This document shows positions 1 through 6,827 of a DNA stretch of 12,895 bases, piece after piece. The DNA comes from Deltaproteobacteria bacterium (GTDB taxonomy: Bacteria; Desulfobacterota_B; Binatia; UBA9968). The position numbers and the translations under genes were made by a program. The notes under the pieces were generated by a model. The model had not been told where the DNA came from. It ran no database searches and saw nothing but the letters and a program-made list of their open reading frames with translations. Where the stretch lies: NCBI GenBank assembly GCA_005879255.1, contig VBKY01000284.1, forward strand, positions 1 to 12,895, in the 5' to 3' direction. The stretch's first letter is position 1. The number at the start of each line of letters is the position of its first letter.

Positions 1-61
1 GCCCCGAATCCGCAAATCCGACATTTTCCAAAATAGCCAATAAGCCACAGTAAACCGGCCG

Positions 62-96
62 GCGCGTAAGCAACTTGAAGCGCGACGTTGCTGCGC
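62..96. repeat. Imperfect inverted repeat
   Basis: AGCAAC (69-74) pairs with GTTGCT (87-92). After a 3-nt bulge (66-68) the stem extends with GCGC (62-65) against GCGC (93-96), giving ten base pairs around a 12-nt loop. No T-run follows, so an intrinsic terminator is unlikely. It could be a leader structure or chance. Confidence 0.35.
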
Positions 97-148
97 TGAA
101 GAATCCTCCTTTGTCACTCAAATCCGTTGATTATCCAACATCGTTGAA

Positions 149-190
149 AAGGACATTTTCGTACGCCGTTGTACGAACGCCTATGTCCTT
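149..190. repeat. Strong two-part inverted repeat (stem-loop)
   Basis: The outer arms AAGGACAT (149-156) and ATGTCCTT (183-190) are perfect inverse complements. Nested inside, TTCGTAC (158-164) and GTACGAA (171-177) are also perfect inverse complements, around the 6-nt loop 165-170. The interruption is asymmetric: one base on the left (157) and five on the right (178-182). Fifteen base pairs in two stacked helices is well above what short chance palindromes give. There is no long T-run on either side. It could be the end of an upstream gene, a REP-like element, or an RNA structure in the leader of the next gene. Confidence 0.6.
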
Positions 191-335
191 CTGTCGTCTA
201 ATGCGCTGTATCTGGCTCCTTTGGGCAACTTAGCCATCGCTGTCACGTACTATCTTGGGGGCATGGCCATTGCTGAAGATATTCTTCGGGGTGACCGTGC
301 AATCTTTATTTCGAGGATCAACTTCGCTTCGCCAA

Positions 336-938
336 GTGGCGGCCCTAAAGTGGCGAGTAAACGCCGCGGCATTAATGGTGGCGCTCATCTCTTCTCAAGG
401 CTGTGGCATCATCTCAGATGCGCCTAACCGCGCGGTGTCGGCGAGAGGAGTCTCACCTTCGGAGTCTCAGAATGGCAATCCTTCCAACGACAAGCCGCCG
501 ACGCATACCCTTCCGCGTGAGATTCCGCCAATAGCCAAAGTCCCTTCCCCTCCGGAAACCGAACAGGCTCCGCCGATCGCAAGGATCCCCGCGCCTTCGC
601 AGCCAACGATGATGGAGACGGGTCTGGCCTCGTGGTACGGACCAAAATTTCACGGCAAGCTCACCGCGAGTGGAGAAGTTTTTAACCAGGAGAAATTCAC
701 GGCCGCTCATCCAACTCTCCCCTGGGGTAGTAGAGTGAAAGTCATCAATCTAGACAATGGACAATCAGTAGACGTGCGGATCAATGATCGCGGACCTTTT
801 GGGAGAGGTCGCATCATCGATGTCTCGCGGGCTGCGGCAAAAGCCCTGGGCATGGTGGGACGGGGGATAACTACCGTTCGGCTCGAATGGCTTTCTGATT
901 CTGAGAAAGCAAACGAACTGGTCTTGCAAGATAAATAG
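336..938 (+). CDS. rlpA: RlpA-like septal ring lytic transglycosylase lipoprotein
   Basis: RlpA proteins are outer-membrane lipoproteins that cut naked (peptide-free) glycan strands of peptidoglycan at the septum. From the GTG at 336 the protein is 200 aa. It has a basic N-terminus, a hydrophobic stretch and a lipobox-like end (ISSQGC, Cys23), which fits a type II signal peptide. A Pro-rich linker (about 60-92) carries two similar units, PPIAKVPSP and PPIARIPAP. The rest (about 94-186) is a double-psi beta-barrel with the family landmarks ASWYG, FHGKLTASGE, TAAHPTLPWGS (His125), NDRGPF (Asp151) and RIIDVS. His and Asp at these places are the residues implicated in RlpA catalysis. There is no C-terminal SPOR domain. 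The same frame is open upstream to a TTG at 255, but that start would put 27 extra residues before the signal peptide. No clear Shine-Dalgarno precedes either start; GAGGA at 313-317 is far away. Confidence 0.88.
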   Translation: MAALKWRVNAAALMVALISSQGCGIISDAPNRAVSARGVSPSESQNGNPSNDKPPTHTLPREIPPIAKVPSPPETEQAPPIARIPAPSQPTMMETGLASWYGPKFHGKLTASGEVFNQEKFTAAHPTLPWGSRVKVINLDNGQSVDVRINDRGPFGRGRIIDVSRAAAKALGMVGRGITTVRLEWLSDSEKANELVLQDK

Positions 939-1340
939 ACGCTCAATCTGCGTCGGGAAAATAAGGATTTAGGTCTTGCGATGCCACATCCGCTGAAATA
1001 ACGCTTCTCCCATATCGGGAACGGGGGGCAGGCCTTGCAATGACAGACGCGCCCCATCACGCGTGACCCGCCACTTCCCCTGTCGTGTACAAACCTACCT
1101 TGGATACCTACGCCCTTCGGGTGATGCGCGGTTCCATTTCGCCAGATCGGCCGACGCTTCATAGGTTGCCTGGAGGGAAGACCGCAAACAGCTCAAGTCT
1201 GGAATTGAACAAATCTACGCCGTCCTTAGATATGCGATACGATCAACCGCGGTAACTAAAACCAGCCTCAACTATCCAGCGCGCCGGACTTGATGCCTCA
1301 ATAGCGCTAGAGCAATCGTTCCCGCTTCGATCCTACGAAT

Positions 1341-1369
1341 TTGATACTCGTGGATTGTCGTGAGATCAT
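1341..1369 (+). promoter_or_regulatory. Candidate sigma70-type promoter for CBS-CGL
   Basis: TTGATA (1341-1346, 5 of 6 to the -35 consensus) is followed after exactly 17 nt by GATCAT (1364-1369, 4 of 6 to the -10 consensus). This would start transcription near 1376 and leave a leader of about 75 nt before the CBS start codon. It is the best-spaced pair in this spacer, but it rests on a motif match only. Confidence 0.35.
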
Positions 1370-1437
1370 GAGGAAGGGTTGGCGTTGGGCTATCACGGGC
1401 GTAGGGAATTTCCCAATTCAATTAATTGTTAATATTC

Positions 1438-1442
1438 GGGAG
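1438..1442 (+). promoter_or_regulatory. Ribosome binding site of CBS
   Basis: GGGAG lies 8 nt before the ATG at 1451. It supports that start codon and shows that translation initiation is intact even though the gene is broken further on. Confidence 0.6.
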
Positions 1443-1450
1443 CGAATCGA

Positions 1451-2822
1451 ATGCCGAAGATCTCCGCTAACGTACTCGAAGCCGTAGGTAACACGCCGCT
1501 CGTCCGCCTCAACCGAGTTACCGAAGGAATTGTTGCGACGGTCTGTGTGAAACTGGAGGCGTCCAATCCGGGACGGAGCGTTAAGGACAGGATCGGGCTT
1601 GCGGTGATCGAGGATGCGGAGCGGAGGGGATTGCCCAAACCGGGGGGCTGAGCCCACTTCGGGGAACATGGGAGTGGCGCTGGCGATTGTGGCTGCGGTC
1701 AAGGGTTACAAGTGTATCTTTACGATCCCGGACAAAATGAGCATCGAAAAAATTCGCCGCCTGCGTGCCTTTGGCGCGGAGGTGGTCGTGACCCCCACGG
1801 CCGTGCCGCCGGAATCCTCCCAGTCCTACTATTCGGTTGCGCGACGTCTTGCCGATGAAATCCCAGGCGCCTATATGCCCATGCAGTACGATAACCTCGC
1901 GAACCGAGAGGCGCATTACGCCTCCACGGGTCCTGAGATCTGGGCGCAGACGGACGGAAAGATCACTCACTTTGTCGCTGGGATAGGCACGGCCGGGACA
2001 ATCTCGGGAACCGCCAAATACCTGAAAGAAAGAAATCCGCAGTGCACGGTTGTTGGAGTCGATCCAGAGGGATCGATCCTGGCAAAGGCTTTCAAGCGTG
2101 AGCCGTGGTCATGGAGCGACTCGCACCCCTACAAGGTCGAAGGGATTGGCGAGGACTTTGTGCCGAAGAACCTGCTTTTCCAATACATCGACGACGTCGT
2201 AACGGTTTCTGACCGCGACTCGTTTCTGATGGGCAGGCGGCTTACCCGAGAGGAGGGCCTGTTCTGCGGAGGATCTTCTGGTACAGCGGTTGAGGGTGCC
2301 CTGGGATATGCCCGCGAGCACCAGCTTGGGAAGGATGACCTTGTCGTCGTCTTACTCCCCGATGCGGGAGAAATTTATCTCTCGAAGATGTACTCCGATG
2401 AATGGATGAGGCAAAACCAGTTCCTTGGCAGAAGCGCGCGGGTGGGCGACATTCTCGAATCGAAACGGCGAAAGCTCCCCGAGCTTCTGTCGGTTGAGAT
2501 GACGTCGACCGTGCGTGACGCGATCGCGACCATGAACCGATTCGGCGTCTCGCAACTCCCCGTCTTCGATAAGGGGAACCTCGTCGGGTCACTGTGCGAG
2601 AGCGCGCTCTTCCAAAGGTCTATGGAGACTCCCGAGGTGATGGAACTTACCGTTGGAGCTCTGCTTGACCCGCCGTTTCCCACAGTCGGACCAGACGAAG
2701 ATGTCTATGAGGTCGTGAAGCTCCTCAAGTCTTCACCGGCTGTTCTGGTCCGGGACGCGGGGAAGTACCAGGGAATTGTGACGCGATTCGATGTCGTCGG
2801 TCACTTAGGTGGACAGCCCTGA
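1451..2822 (+). pseudogene. Cystathionine beta-synthase, interrupted by a frameshift
   Basis: CBS joins homocysteine and serine to cystathionine in reverse transsulfuration. The 5' part (1451-1651) encodes the PLP-enzyme start: GNTPLVRL and SVKDRI, with the Schiff-base Lys45. It then stops right after KPGG. The expected continuation resumes in another frame from about 1654 as EPTSGN and runs to 2822, through GVDPEGSILA, EGIGEDF and GLFCGGSSGT. Two C-terminal CBS (Bateman) domains follow over the last 120 residues or so. The usual KPGGTIVEPTSGN block lacks the codons for T-I-V: nine nucleotides are replaced by one, so 8 nt are missing near 1651-1653. Two further changes affect normally conserved loops: SGNTG reads SGNMG, and GTGGT reads GTAGT. 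The 3' part alone lacks the PLP lysine and could not be active. Either this is a real pseudogene or it is an assembly error at the G-run. The fold assignment is firm; the broken state depends on the read quality. Confidence 0.85.
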
Positions 2823-3991
2823 TGGCACGAAAGAAGGGTGGCGGGCAGTTCATGCAATTTGCCACGCGTGCCATCCACGTCGGACAAGAACCCGAATCCA
2901 CGACCGGGGCGATCACTGTTCCGATCTTTCAAACAAGCACTTTTGCGCAGAGCGCGCCTGGCATCCATAAAGGGTACGACTACTCGAGGACCGATAATCC
3001 GACCCGCACGGCGCTCCAGTCAGCGCTCGCAAGCTTGGAGGCGGCCGAATACTGCCTCGCTTTTTCCTCGGGTATGGGCGCGGCGACCACTGCGATGCTG
3101 CTGTTCAAGAAGGGGGATCACGTCGTCTCCTCGCGCGATGTCTATGGCGGCACTTACCGGCTTTTCAGGTCCGTGTTGCAAAACTTCGGGCTCGCATTTT
3201 CCTTCGTTGAAACCTCCAGCGTCAGCGAGATCGAGCGCGCCATGACTCGGCGCACCCGGCTTGTCTGGATCGAGTCGCCGACCAACCCGCTGCTCCGAAT
3301 TACGAACATCAGTGCGGCGGCGAAAATCGCCCATCACCACGGGGCCCTCTGTCTTGTCGACAATACCTTCGCCTCCCCCTTGTTCCAGCGGCCCCTTGAG
3401 CTCGGCGCCGATCTCGTCCTTCATTCCACAACAAAATACCTGGCGGGACACGCGGACGTAGTCGGGGGCGCCATTTGCCTTAATGAACCCTCACTATATA
3501 AGCGGCTCAAGTTCATGCAAAATGCGGCGGGCGCGACGCCTTCGCCCTTCGATTGCTTTCTCACCCTCCGAGGCATAAAGACACTAGCACTGCGCATGCG
3601 GGAGCACGAAAAGAATGCAATGGAGATCGCGCAGTTCTTGCAGGACCATCCACGCGTACGCCGGGTCTACTATCCCGGACTGCCAAACCACCCAGGTCAT
3701 GATATCGCCGTTTCCCAAATGGACGGCTTCAGCGGGATCGTCTCCTTTGAGATGAAAGGAGGGCTAGGCGACGCGCGCCGTGTTCTGGCGCGCCTGCGCC
3801 TCTTCAAGATCGCGGAGAGTCTCGGTGGTGTCGAGTCGCTCGTCGAGTTGCCTGCGATCATGACACACGCCTCGATCCCCAAAGAAGAGCGCAAGAGGGC
3901 GGGGCTTTATGATGGACTGATCCGCTTGTCAGTGGGAATTGAGCACGTACAGGACCTTCTTGAGGATCTGAAGCGAGCACTGGGCCTGTAG
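2822..3991 (+). CDS. Cystathionine gamma-lyase / gamma-synthase family PLP enzyme
   Basis: This is a Cys/Met-metabolism PLP enzyme of normal length (389 aa). It most likely splits cystathionine into cysteine, 2-oxobutyrate and ammonia. Visible landmarks are YDYSRTDNPTR (52-62, phosphate contacts from the partner subunit), SSGMGA (82-87), DVYGGTYRLF (106-115), Asp180 in VDNTFASP (pairs with the pyridine nitrogen) and Lys205 in HSTTKYLAGH (Schiff base). SLGGVESLVELPAIMTHASIP near the C-terminus resembles gamma-lyases more than E. coli-type MetB. Gamma-synthase activity cannot be excluded. The ATG overlaps the upstream CBS stop (TGATG), which points to translational coupling, and AGGTGG lies 9 nt before it. 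Homologues usually begin near the second Met at 2852, so the first 10 residues may not be made. The CBS neighbour supports a role in making cysteine from homocysteine. Confidence 0.92.
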   Translation: MARKKGGGQFMQFATRAIHVGQEPESTTGAITVPIFQTSTFAQSAPGIHKGYDYSRTDNPTRTALQSALASLEAAEYCLAFSSGMGAATTAMLLFKKGDHVVSSRDVYGGTYRLFRSVLQNFGLAFSFVETSSVSEIERAMTRRTRLVWIESPTNPLLRITNISAAAKIAHHHGALCLVDNTFASPLFQRPLELGADLVLHSTTKYLAGHADVVGGAICLNEPSLYKRLKFMQNAAGATPSPFDCFLTLRGIKTLALRMREHEKNAMEIAQFLQDHPRVRRVYYPGLPNHPGHDIAVSQMDGFSGIVSFEMKGGLGDARRVLARLRLFKIAESLGGVESLVELPAIMTHASIPKEERKRAGLYDGLIRLSVGIEHVQDLLEDLKRALGL

Positions 3992-4054
3992 CACGAACCT
4001 CGGGGTTGGTGGGCTCATGAGAGTTCCGCCTTCAGGTCTTCAGCCAAGGAAAGG

Positions 4055-4072
4055 AACTGGGGTCGGAGAACT
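4055..4072 (+). repeat. 18-bp direct repeat, copy 1
   Basis: AACTGGGGTCGGAGAACT lies upstream of the MBL-fold gene. It matches the copy at 5088-5105 at 15 of 18 positions, and all three differences are transitions. A 6-bp inverted repeat, AGTTCC (4022-4027) with GGAACT (4053-4058), overlaps its left end. Confidence 0.5.
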
Positions 4073-4098
4073 ATTTAACTTTGAGTGGCTTCGAGCAT

Positions 4099-4144
4099 TA
4101 TTGGATCGCGACAGGTTCATTGTTTTTTCTATTTCAATCCAATA
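4099..4144. repeat. 8-bp inverted repeat with 30-nt loop
   Basis: TATTGGAT (4099-4106) and ATCCAATA (4137-4144) are perfect inverse complements around an AT-rich 30-nt interval. It lies between the cystathionine gamma-lyase and MBL-fold genes. It could be a regulatory site in the MBL leader or chance. Confidence 0.3.
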
Positions 4145-4210
4145 GCCTGCTGTTCATGGATGCGCGACGTGGTTGGAAAACCAGTGTTTGTGGTCATGCT
4201 CGTGAGTGTC

Positions 4211-5029
4211 ATGAAGCGCTTTCGTCGAATTAGAACCTTACGTTCAATCGTTAGTTCGGCAGTTTTCTTCAGTTCACTGCTTACCGTTACCTCGTCCGCC
4301 CACTCCTCCTGCCGCGACCCGGATGTCGCGCACGGCTTTGGCGCCCTTGCCTATGCGGCTAGTGTTGATGCGACGATTCAATACTTCGGCCACAACTTTT
4401 TTCTCATCACGACCAGCAAGGGAACCCGCATCGTCACCGACCCGCTGGGGCCCGGTTGGTATCCGAATCCGAACGTTGTCGGCGACGTGGTCACCGTCGG
4501 CAAAGAAATGTTCAACCACAATGCCGTCCAAATCGTCCTGGGCCATCCGCTGATCCTGCGCGGGCTCAAGAACTATGGCGCGGAGTGGAACACGATTAGC
4601 ACGAATGTCAAAGACACCTTCATCTACAACGTCCCGATTCATCAAAACGCCGAATTCATCGAGGGTATTCACGGCTCGGCGTTTGTTTTCGATCTGGGTA
4701 CATTATGCATCGCCCACCTGGGCGACCTGAGCCAAAAATTGAACGAGCAACAGCTTAAAGCATTCGGCAAGGTGGATGTCGCGCTCACGCCCATCGGCGG
4801 CGGCCGCACCATGGGGCCGGACCTTGCCCGTGAAGTCCTCGCTCAGCTCAAGCCCAAGATTGCCATTCCGATGCATCACCGCGACAATCCCTATCTGATC
4901 CGGCAGTTCACCGCCGGCCTCAAAACGCAGATTCTCAAGAGCGACACGCTTGCGATCAGCAAGGACGCACTGCCTGTTCCGACAGAAATCAGAGTGCTGC
5001 AACCTCGCGGCGCGATGAGTTACGAATGA
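4211..5029 (+). CDS. Secreted MBL-fold (UlaG/Lactamase_B_3-like) protein, degenerate metal site
   Basis: From the ATG at 4211 the protein is 272 aa with a Sec-type signal peptide: a KRFRRIR start, a hydrophobic core about 12-27, and a Ser/Ala-rich cleavage region about 28-33. The body follows the UlaG-like metallo-beta-lactamase fold in order: IQYFGHNFFLI, IVTDPLGPG, then the zinc loop, HPLILRGL, CIAHLGDLS (His169, Asp172), TPIGGGRTMGP and IAIPMHH (His222/223). The zinc loop, normally HxHxDH as in TVSHEHFDHN, here reads TVGKEMFNHN. Lys98, Met100 and Asn102 thus replace two His and the Asp, and only His103 remains. The later metal ligands are kept, so hydrolase activity is doubtful. The frame stays open upstream to a GTG at 4085, but that would bury the signal peptide about 42 residues inside. 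No strong ribosome binding site is visible. Short direct repeats flank the gene. The specific substrate or role is unknown. Confidence 0.8.
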   Translation: MKRFRRIRTLRSIVSSAVFFSSLLTVTSSAHSSCRDPDVAHGFGALAYAASVDATIQYFGHNFFLITTSKGTRIVTDPLGPGWYPNPNVVGDVVTVGKEMFNHNAVQIVLGHPLILRGLKNYGAEWNTISTNVKDTFIYNVPIHQNAEFIEGIHGSAFVFDLGTLCIAHLGDLSQKLNEQQLKAFGKVDVALTPIGGGRTMGPDLAREVLAQLKPKIAIPMHHRDNPYLIRQFTAGLKTQILKSDTLAISKDALPVPTEIRVLQPRGAMSYE

Positions 5030-5087
5030 TCGTGTCATGTAAGAACGTGATCGTGTTCGTGGCGCGTGGTGAACAACCTTATGGAAA

Positions 5088-5105
5088 AATTGGAGTCAGA
5101 GAACT
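5088..5105 (+). repeat. 18-bp direct repeat, copy 2
   Basis: AATTGGAGTCAGAGAACT is in the same orientation as the copy at 4055-4072. It lies between the stop of the MBL-fold gene and the stop of the convergent SagB-like gene, ending 6 bp short of the latter. Confidence 0.5.
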
Positions 5106-5111
5106 GTCGCG

Positions 5112-6680
5112 TCACCCAACGTTCAGCGTCTTCCGCTTTACCGACTTCCCCAATGCGATCAGAAACATCACGCTTTTGCCTGTAGCGTGTGGAGAGAAAA
5201 ATTCGCTGACTTCGTCATCGAAGAATGTCAGCCCGGAGGCGCCGAGGCGCTGGGCGTAAGCAGCGAGATAAAGTTTTCCGCCCATGATAGCGGCTTCGAG
5301 TTGGGCGGCGCGGTAACCGCGATTGCCGAAACGCTCCAGAGCGCTCTTGAGATCGGCCAAAAAATAGACATTGACGCTGCAATCCGCGGGAATTTCTTGC
5401 CCCAAGCCGAGATAGCCCGCTTCCCGGCGAAAGTCGCCCGCTTTTAATAATTCGAGCGCACGCTCCTGGCGGCGAAAAACATAAGCGCCGGGCGGAACTC
5501 CTTCCACCGCGTGGACGATGAGATAAAGGTCGTTGAGCGATGCTTCCGGCGAACTGAGAAAATCGGCCTGGATGCCGCGTGTGGCACGGTCGACCATGGT
5601 CGAGAGCTGCGCTAAGGAAATCGATTCGCGGGAAAACTCGCGCGTCGAGCCGCGCCGGACAATAACCTCCTCGATCGTATCGCGCGGCAGCGCGGCATCG
5701 TCGAGCGGTTGCAGAGCGAATAGTCGATCTTCGCTTCCACCATTATCCTTTATCCTTTTGTCTTCCGCCTTTTCTGCGCCGTCGCGCCACTTCACAACTT
5801 CCTCTGCGCTTTCCAAAGACGACGCCTCGTGCATCGTTCTCATCGCCGGGTAATCGACCTCTGTCTTCGATAGCGGCGCAGTTTCAAACACCAGCGGTTC
5901 CATCGGCGGAGACAGACCAATTCGCCGTGACGATGCCTCACCCATCGCGACCAGAGAAAGCGGCGCCTCGCGCTGGGTATCCAAACTCAAAAGTTGGTTC
6001 ACTGTCGCATCGACGAAGCCAAGAACTATCTTTGCCGGGATCTTACGAGCGGCAGCAGCGGCCAAAAGGTTGGCGAGAATGGTGCCGTTATCCCAATAGC
6101 AGTGCCGGTAGGCGCGCGCCTGGTACTTCCATGCGTTACGCCAGAACGTAGACGCGCTGACGATTACGCACGACGCATTCACGATCGCGGGTTCCTCGCC
6201 GCTGGCATTCACCAGGACTGAACGATAGTCGCCGGCGCGCAATCTGCGCAGGGCAAAATCCTGCGGGCTGAATTGATACACTCCCGCTTCGAGATCGGCG
6301 AGATCGCCGCAGACTAGATAGAGGTCAATGTGATACAGCGCGCCCGTACAGGCCGCGGCACGGAAGAGCATCTCCCCGCCCGGGTATTTTCGACGCTTGG
6401 TGATGCCGGCGGAGAGAAAAAGGATTTCTGCCAGCAGTTCACTCGTGGGGACGATTAGGTGATCCGGTTCTGCGCCGGACGACGAAATAGCCCGCAGCGC
6501 CGGCAGATCCGACGACGAAAGATGTTCGGGTAGAGGAACGGGCGCCAGCTCTGGATAGATTTTAAAGGCAATCGGCTGATTTTCCCAGTCCAGATAATGC
6601 TGATTCGCGCGAATGCTTTGGTACGAATGTTTCGTGCCGTTGTGATAATCCCACGCAGCCTCGATCTCGCGGTTCTTCAT
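5112..6680 (-). CDS. SagB/ThcOx-family dehydrogenase with two nitroreductase domains
   Basis: This family uses FMN. SagB and ThcOx themselves oxidise azolines to azoles in ribosomal peptide natural products, but many double-domain members are stand-alone with unknown substrates. The protein is 522 aa. The N-terminal signature is YHNGTKHSYQSIRAN with HYLDWENQP (12-36). Domain 1 (about 75-250) has RAAACTGALYHIDLYLV, the place of the usual PSAGALYP block, and WKYQARAYRHCYWDNGTILANLL. A charged linker (about 265-330) leads to domain 2 (about 335-515), which has RRGSTREFS (flavin phosphate contact), a YRAAQLEAA helix and GASGLTFFDDEVSEFF. The start ATG has GAGG (6686-6689 on the plus strand) five nt before it. 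No YcaO, E1-like partner or precursor peptide is in the window, so a RiPP role is not supported. It is divergent from the glutamine amidotransferase gene. Confidence 0.87.
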   Translation of the reverse strand: MKNREIEAAWDYHNGTKHSYQSIRANQHYLDWENQPIAFKIYPELAPVPLPEHLSSSDLPALRAISSSGAEPDHLIVPTSELLAEILFLSAGITKRRKYPGGEMLFRAAACTGALYHIDLYLVCGDLADLEAGVYQFSPQDFALRRLRAGDYRSVLVNASGEEPAIVNASCVIVSASTFWRNAWKYQARAYRHCYWDNGTILANLLAAAAARKIPAKIVLGFVDATVNQLLSLDTQREAPLSLVAMGEASSRRIGLSPPMEPLVFETAPLSKTEVDYPAMRTMHEASSLESAEEVVKWRDGAEKAEDKRIKDNGGSEDRLFALQPLDDAALPRDTIEEVIVRRGSTREFSRESISLAQLSTMVDRATRGIQADFLSSPEASLNDLYLIVHAVEGVPPGAYVFRRQERALELLKAGDFRREAGYLGLGQEIPADCSVNVYFLADLKSALERFGNRGYRAAQLEAAIMGGKLYLAAYAQRLGASGLTFFDDEVSEFFSPHATGKSVMFLIALGKSVKRKTLNVG

Positions 6681-6766
6681 GACATCCTCGCTACTTTTGA
6701 TTCAATTCATATCACTCGAAGGCGTCCACCACTACAGTCTCTATCAGGTTGGATGGCGCCCGTTAT

Positions 6767-6795
6767 TTTGCATTCCCGCGCGGTCTCGTTATAAT
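6767..6795 (+). promoter_or_regulatory. Sigma70-type promoter of the glutamine amidotransferase gene
   Basis: A perfect TATAAT (6790-6795) lies 17 nt after TTTGCA (6767-6772, 4 of 6 to the -35 consensus). The expected start near 6802 gives a leader of about 26 nt before the ATG at 6828. It sits in the 147-bp divergent region shared with the SagB-like gene, so both genes could be controlled from here. Confidence 0.6.
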
Positions 6796-6827
6796 CGCTC
6801 AGATACTTCCATGAACTAGCTCTCACG

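Larger units (their letters stand above)
1..335. other. Gene-free left edge with two inverted repeats
   Basis: I see no supportable coding region here. The open frame from about 221 has no recognisable protein character and runs out of frame into the rlpA-like gene. The stretch contains two potential stem-loops (62-96 and 149-190), listed separately. It presumably includes the promoter and leader of the rlpA-like gene, but no well-spaced -35/-10 pair is convincing. Confidence 0.5.
939..1450. other. Gene-free spacer of about 510 bp
   Basis: No coding region here has recognisable character. A minus-strand open frame across 707-1162 is mostly the shadow of rlpA. Just after the rlpA stop there is a 5-bp stem, GACGC (938-942) with GCGTC (950-954), but no T-run follows it on the plus strand. 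A perfect 10-bp palindrome, TCACGCGTGA, lies at 1057-1066. The last 110 bp hold a candidate promoter and the ribosome binding site of the CBS gene. The remainder could be decayed sequence, but I cannot identify a source. Confidence 0.5.

Noticed and set aside
707..1162. 151-codon minus-strand open frame
   Set aside because: It overlaps the 3' part of the rlpA-like gene antisense, has no recognisable domain, and its residue make-up (Arg/Ser/Pro-rich) is typical of a shadow frame.
1430..1435. TAATAT as a -10 box for CBS
   Set aside because: Transcription would begin at the ribosome binding site, and there is no -35 element at the right distance.
1368..1487. Small plus-strand open frame overlapping the CBS start, a possible upstream ORF
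   Set aside because: It has no Shine-Dalgarno at a proper distance, runs into the CBS coding region in another frame, and its peptide has no attenuator-like features.
3996..4007. Possible terminator after the cystathionine gamma-lyase gene
   Set aside because: The stem AACC/GGTT is only 4 bp and no T-run follows.
5112..6680. A ribosomal peptide (azole) biosynthesis cluster around the SagB-like gene
   Set aside because: No cyclodehydratase, YcaO, transporter or precursor peptide is adjacent, and double-domain SagB proteins are commonly found alone.
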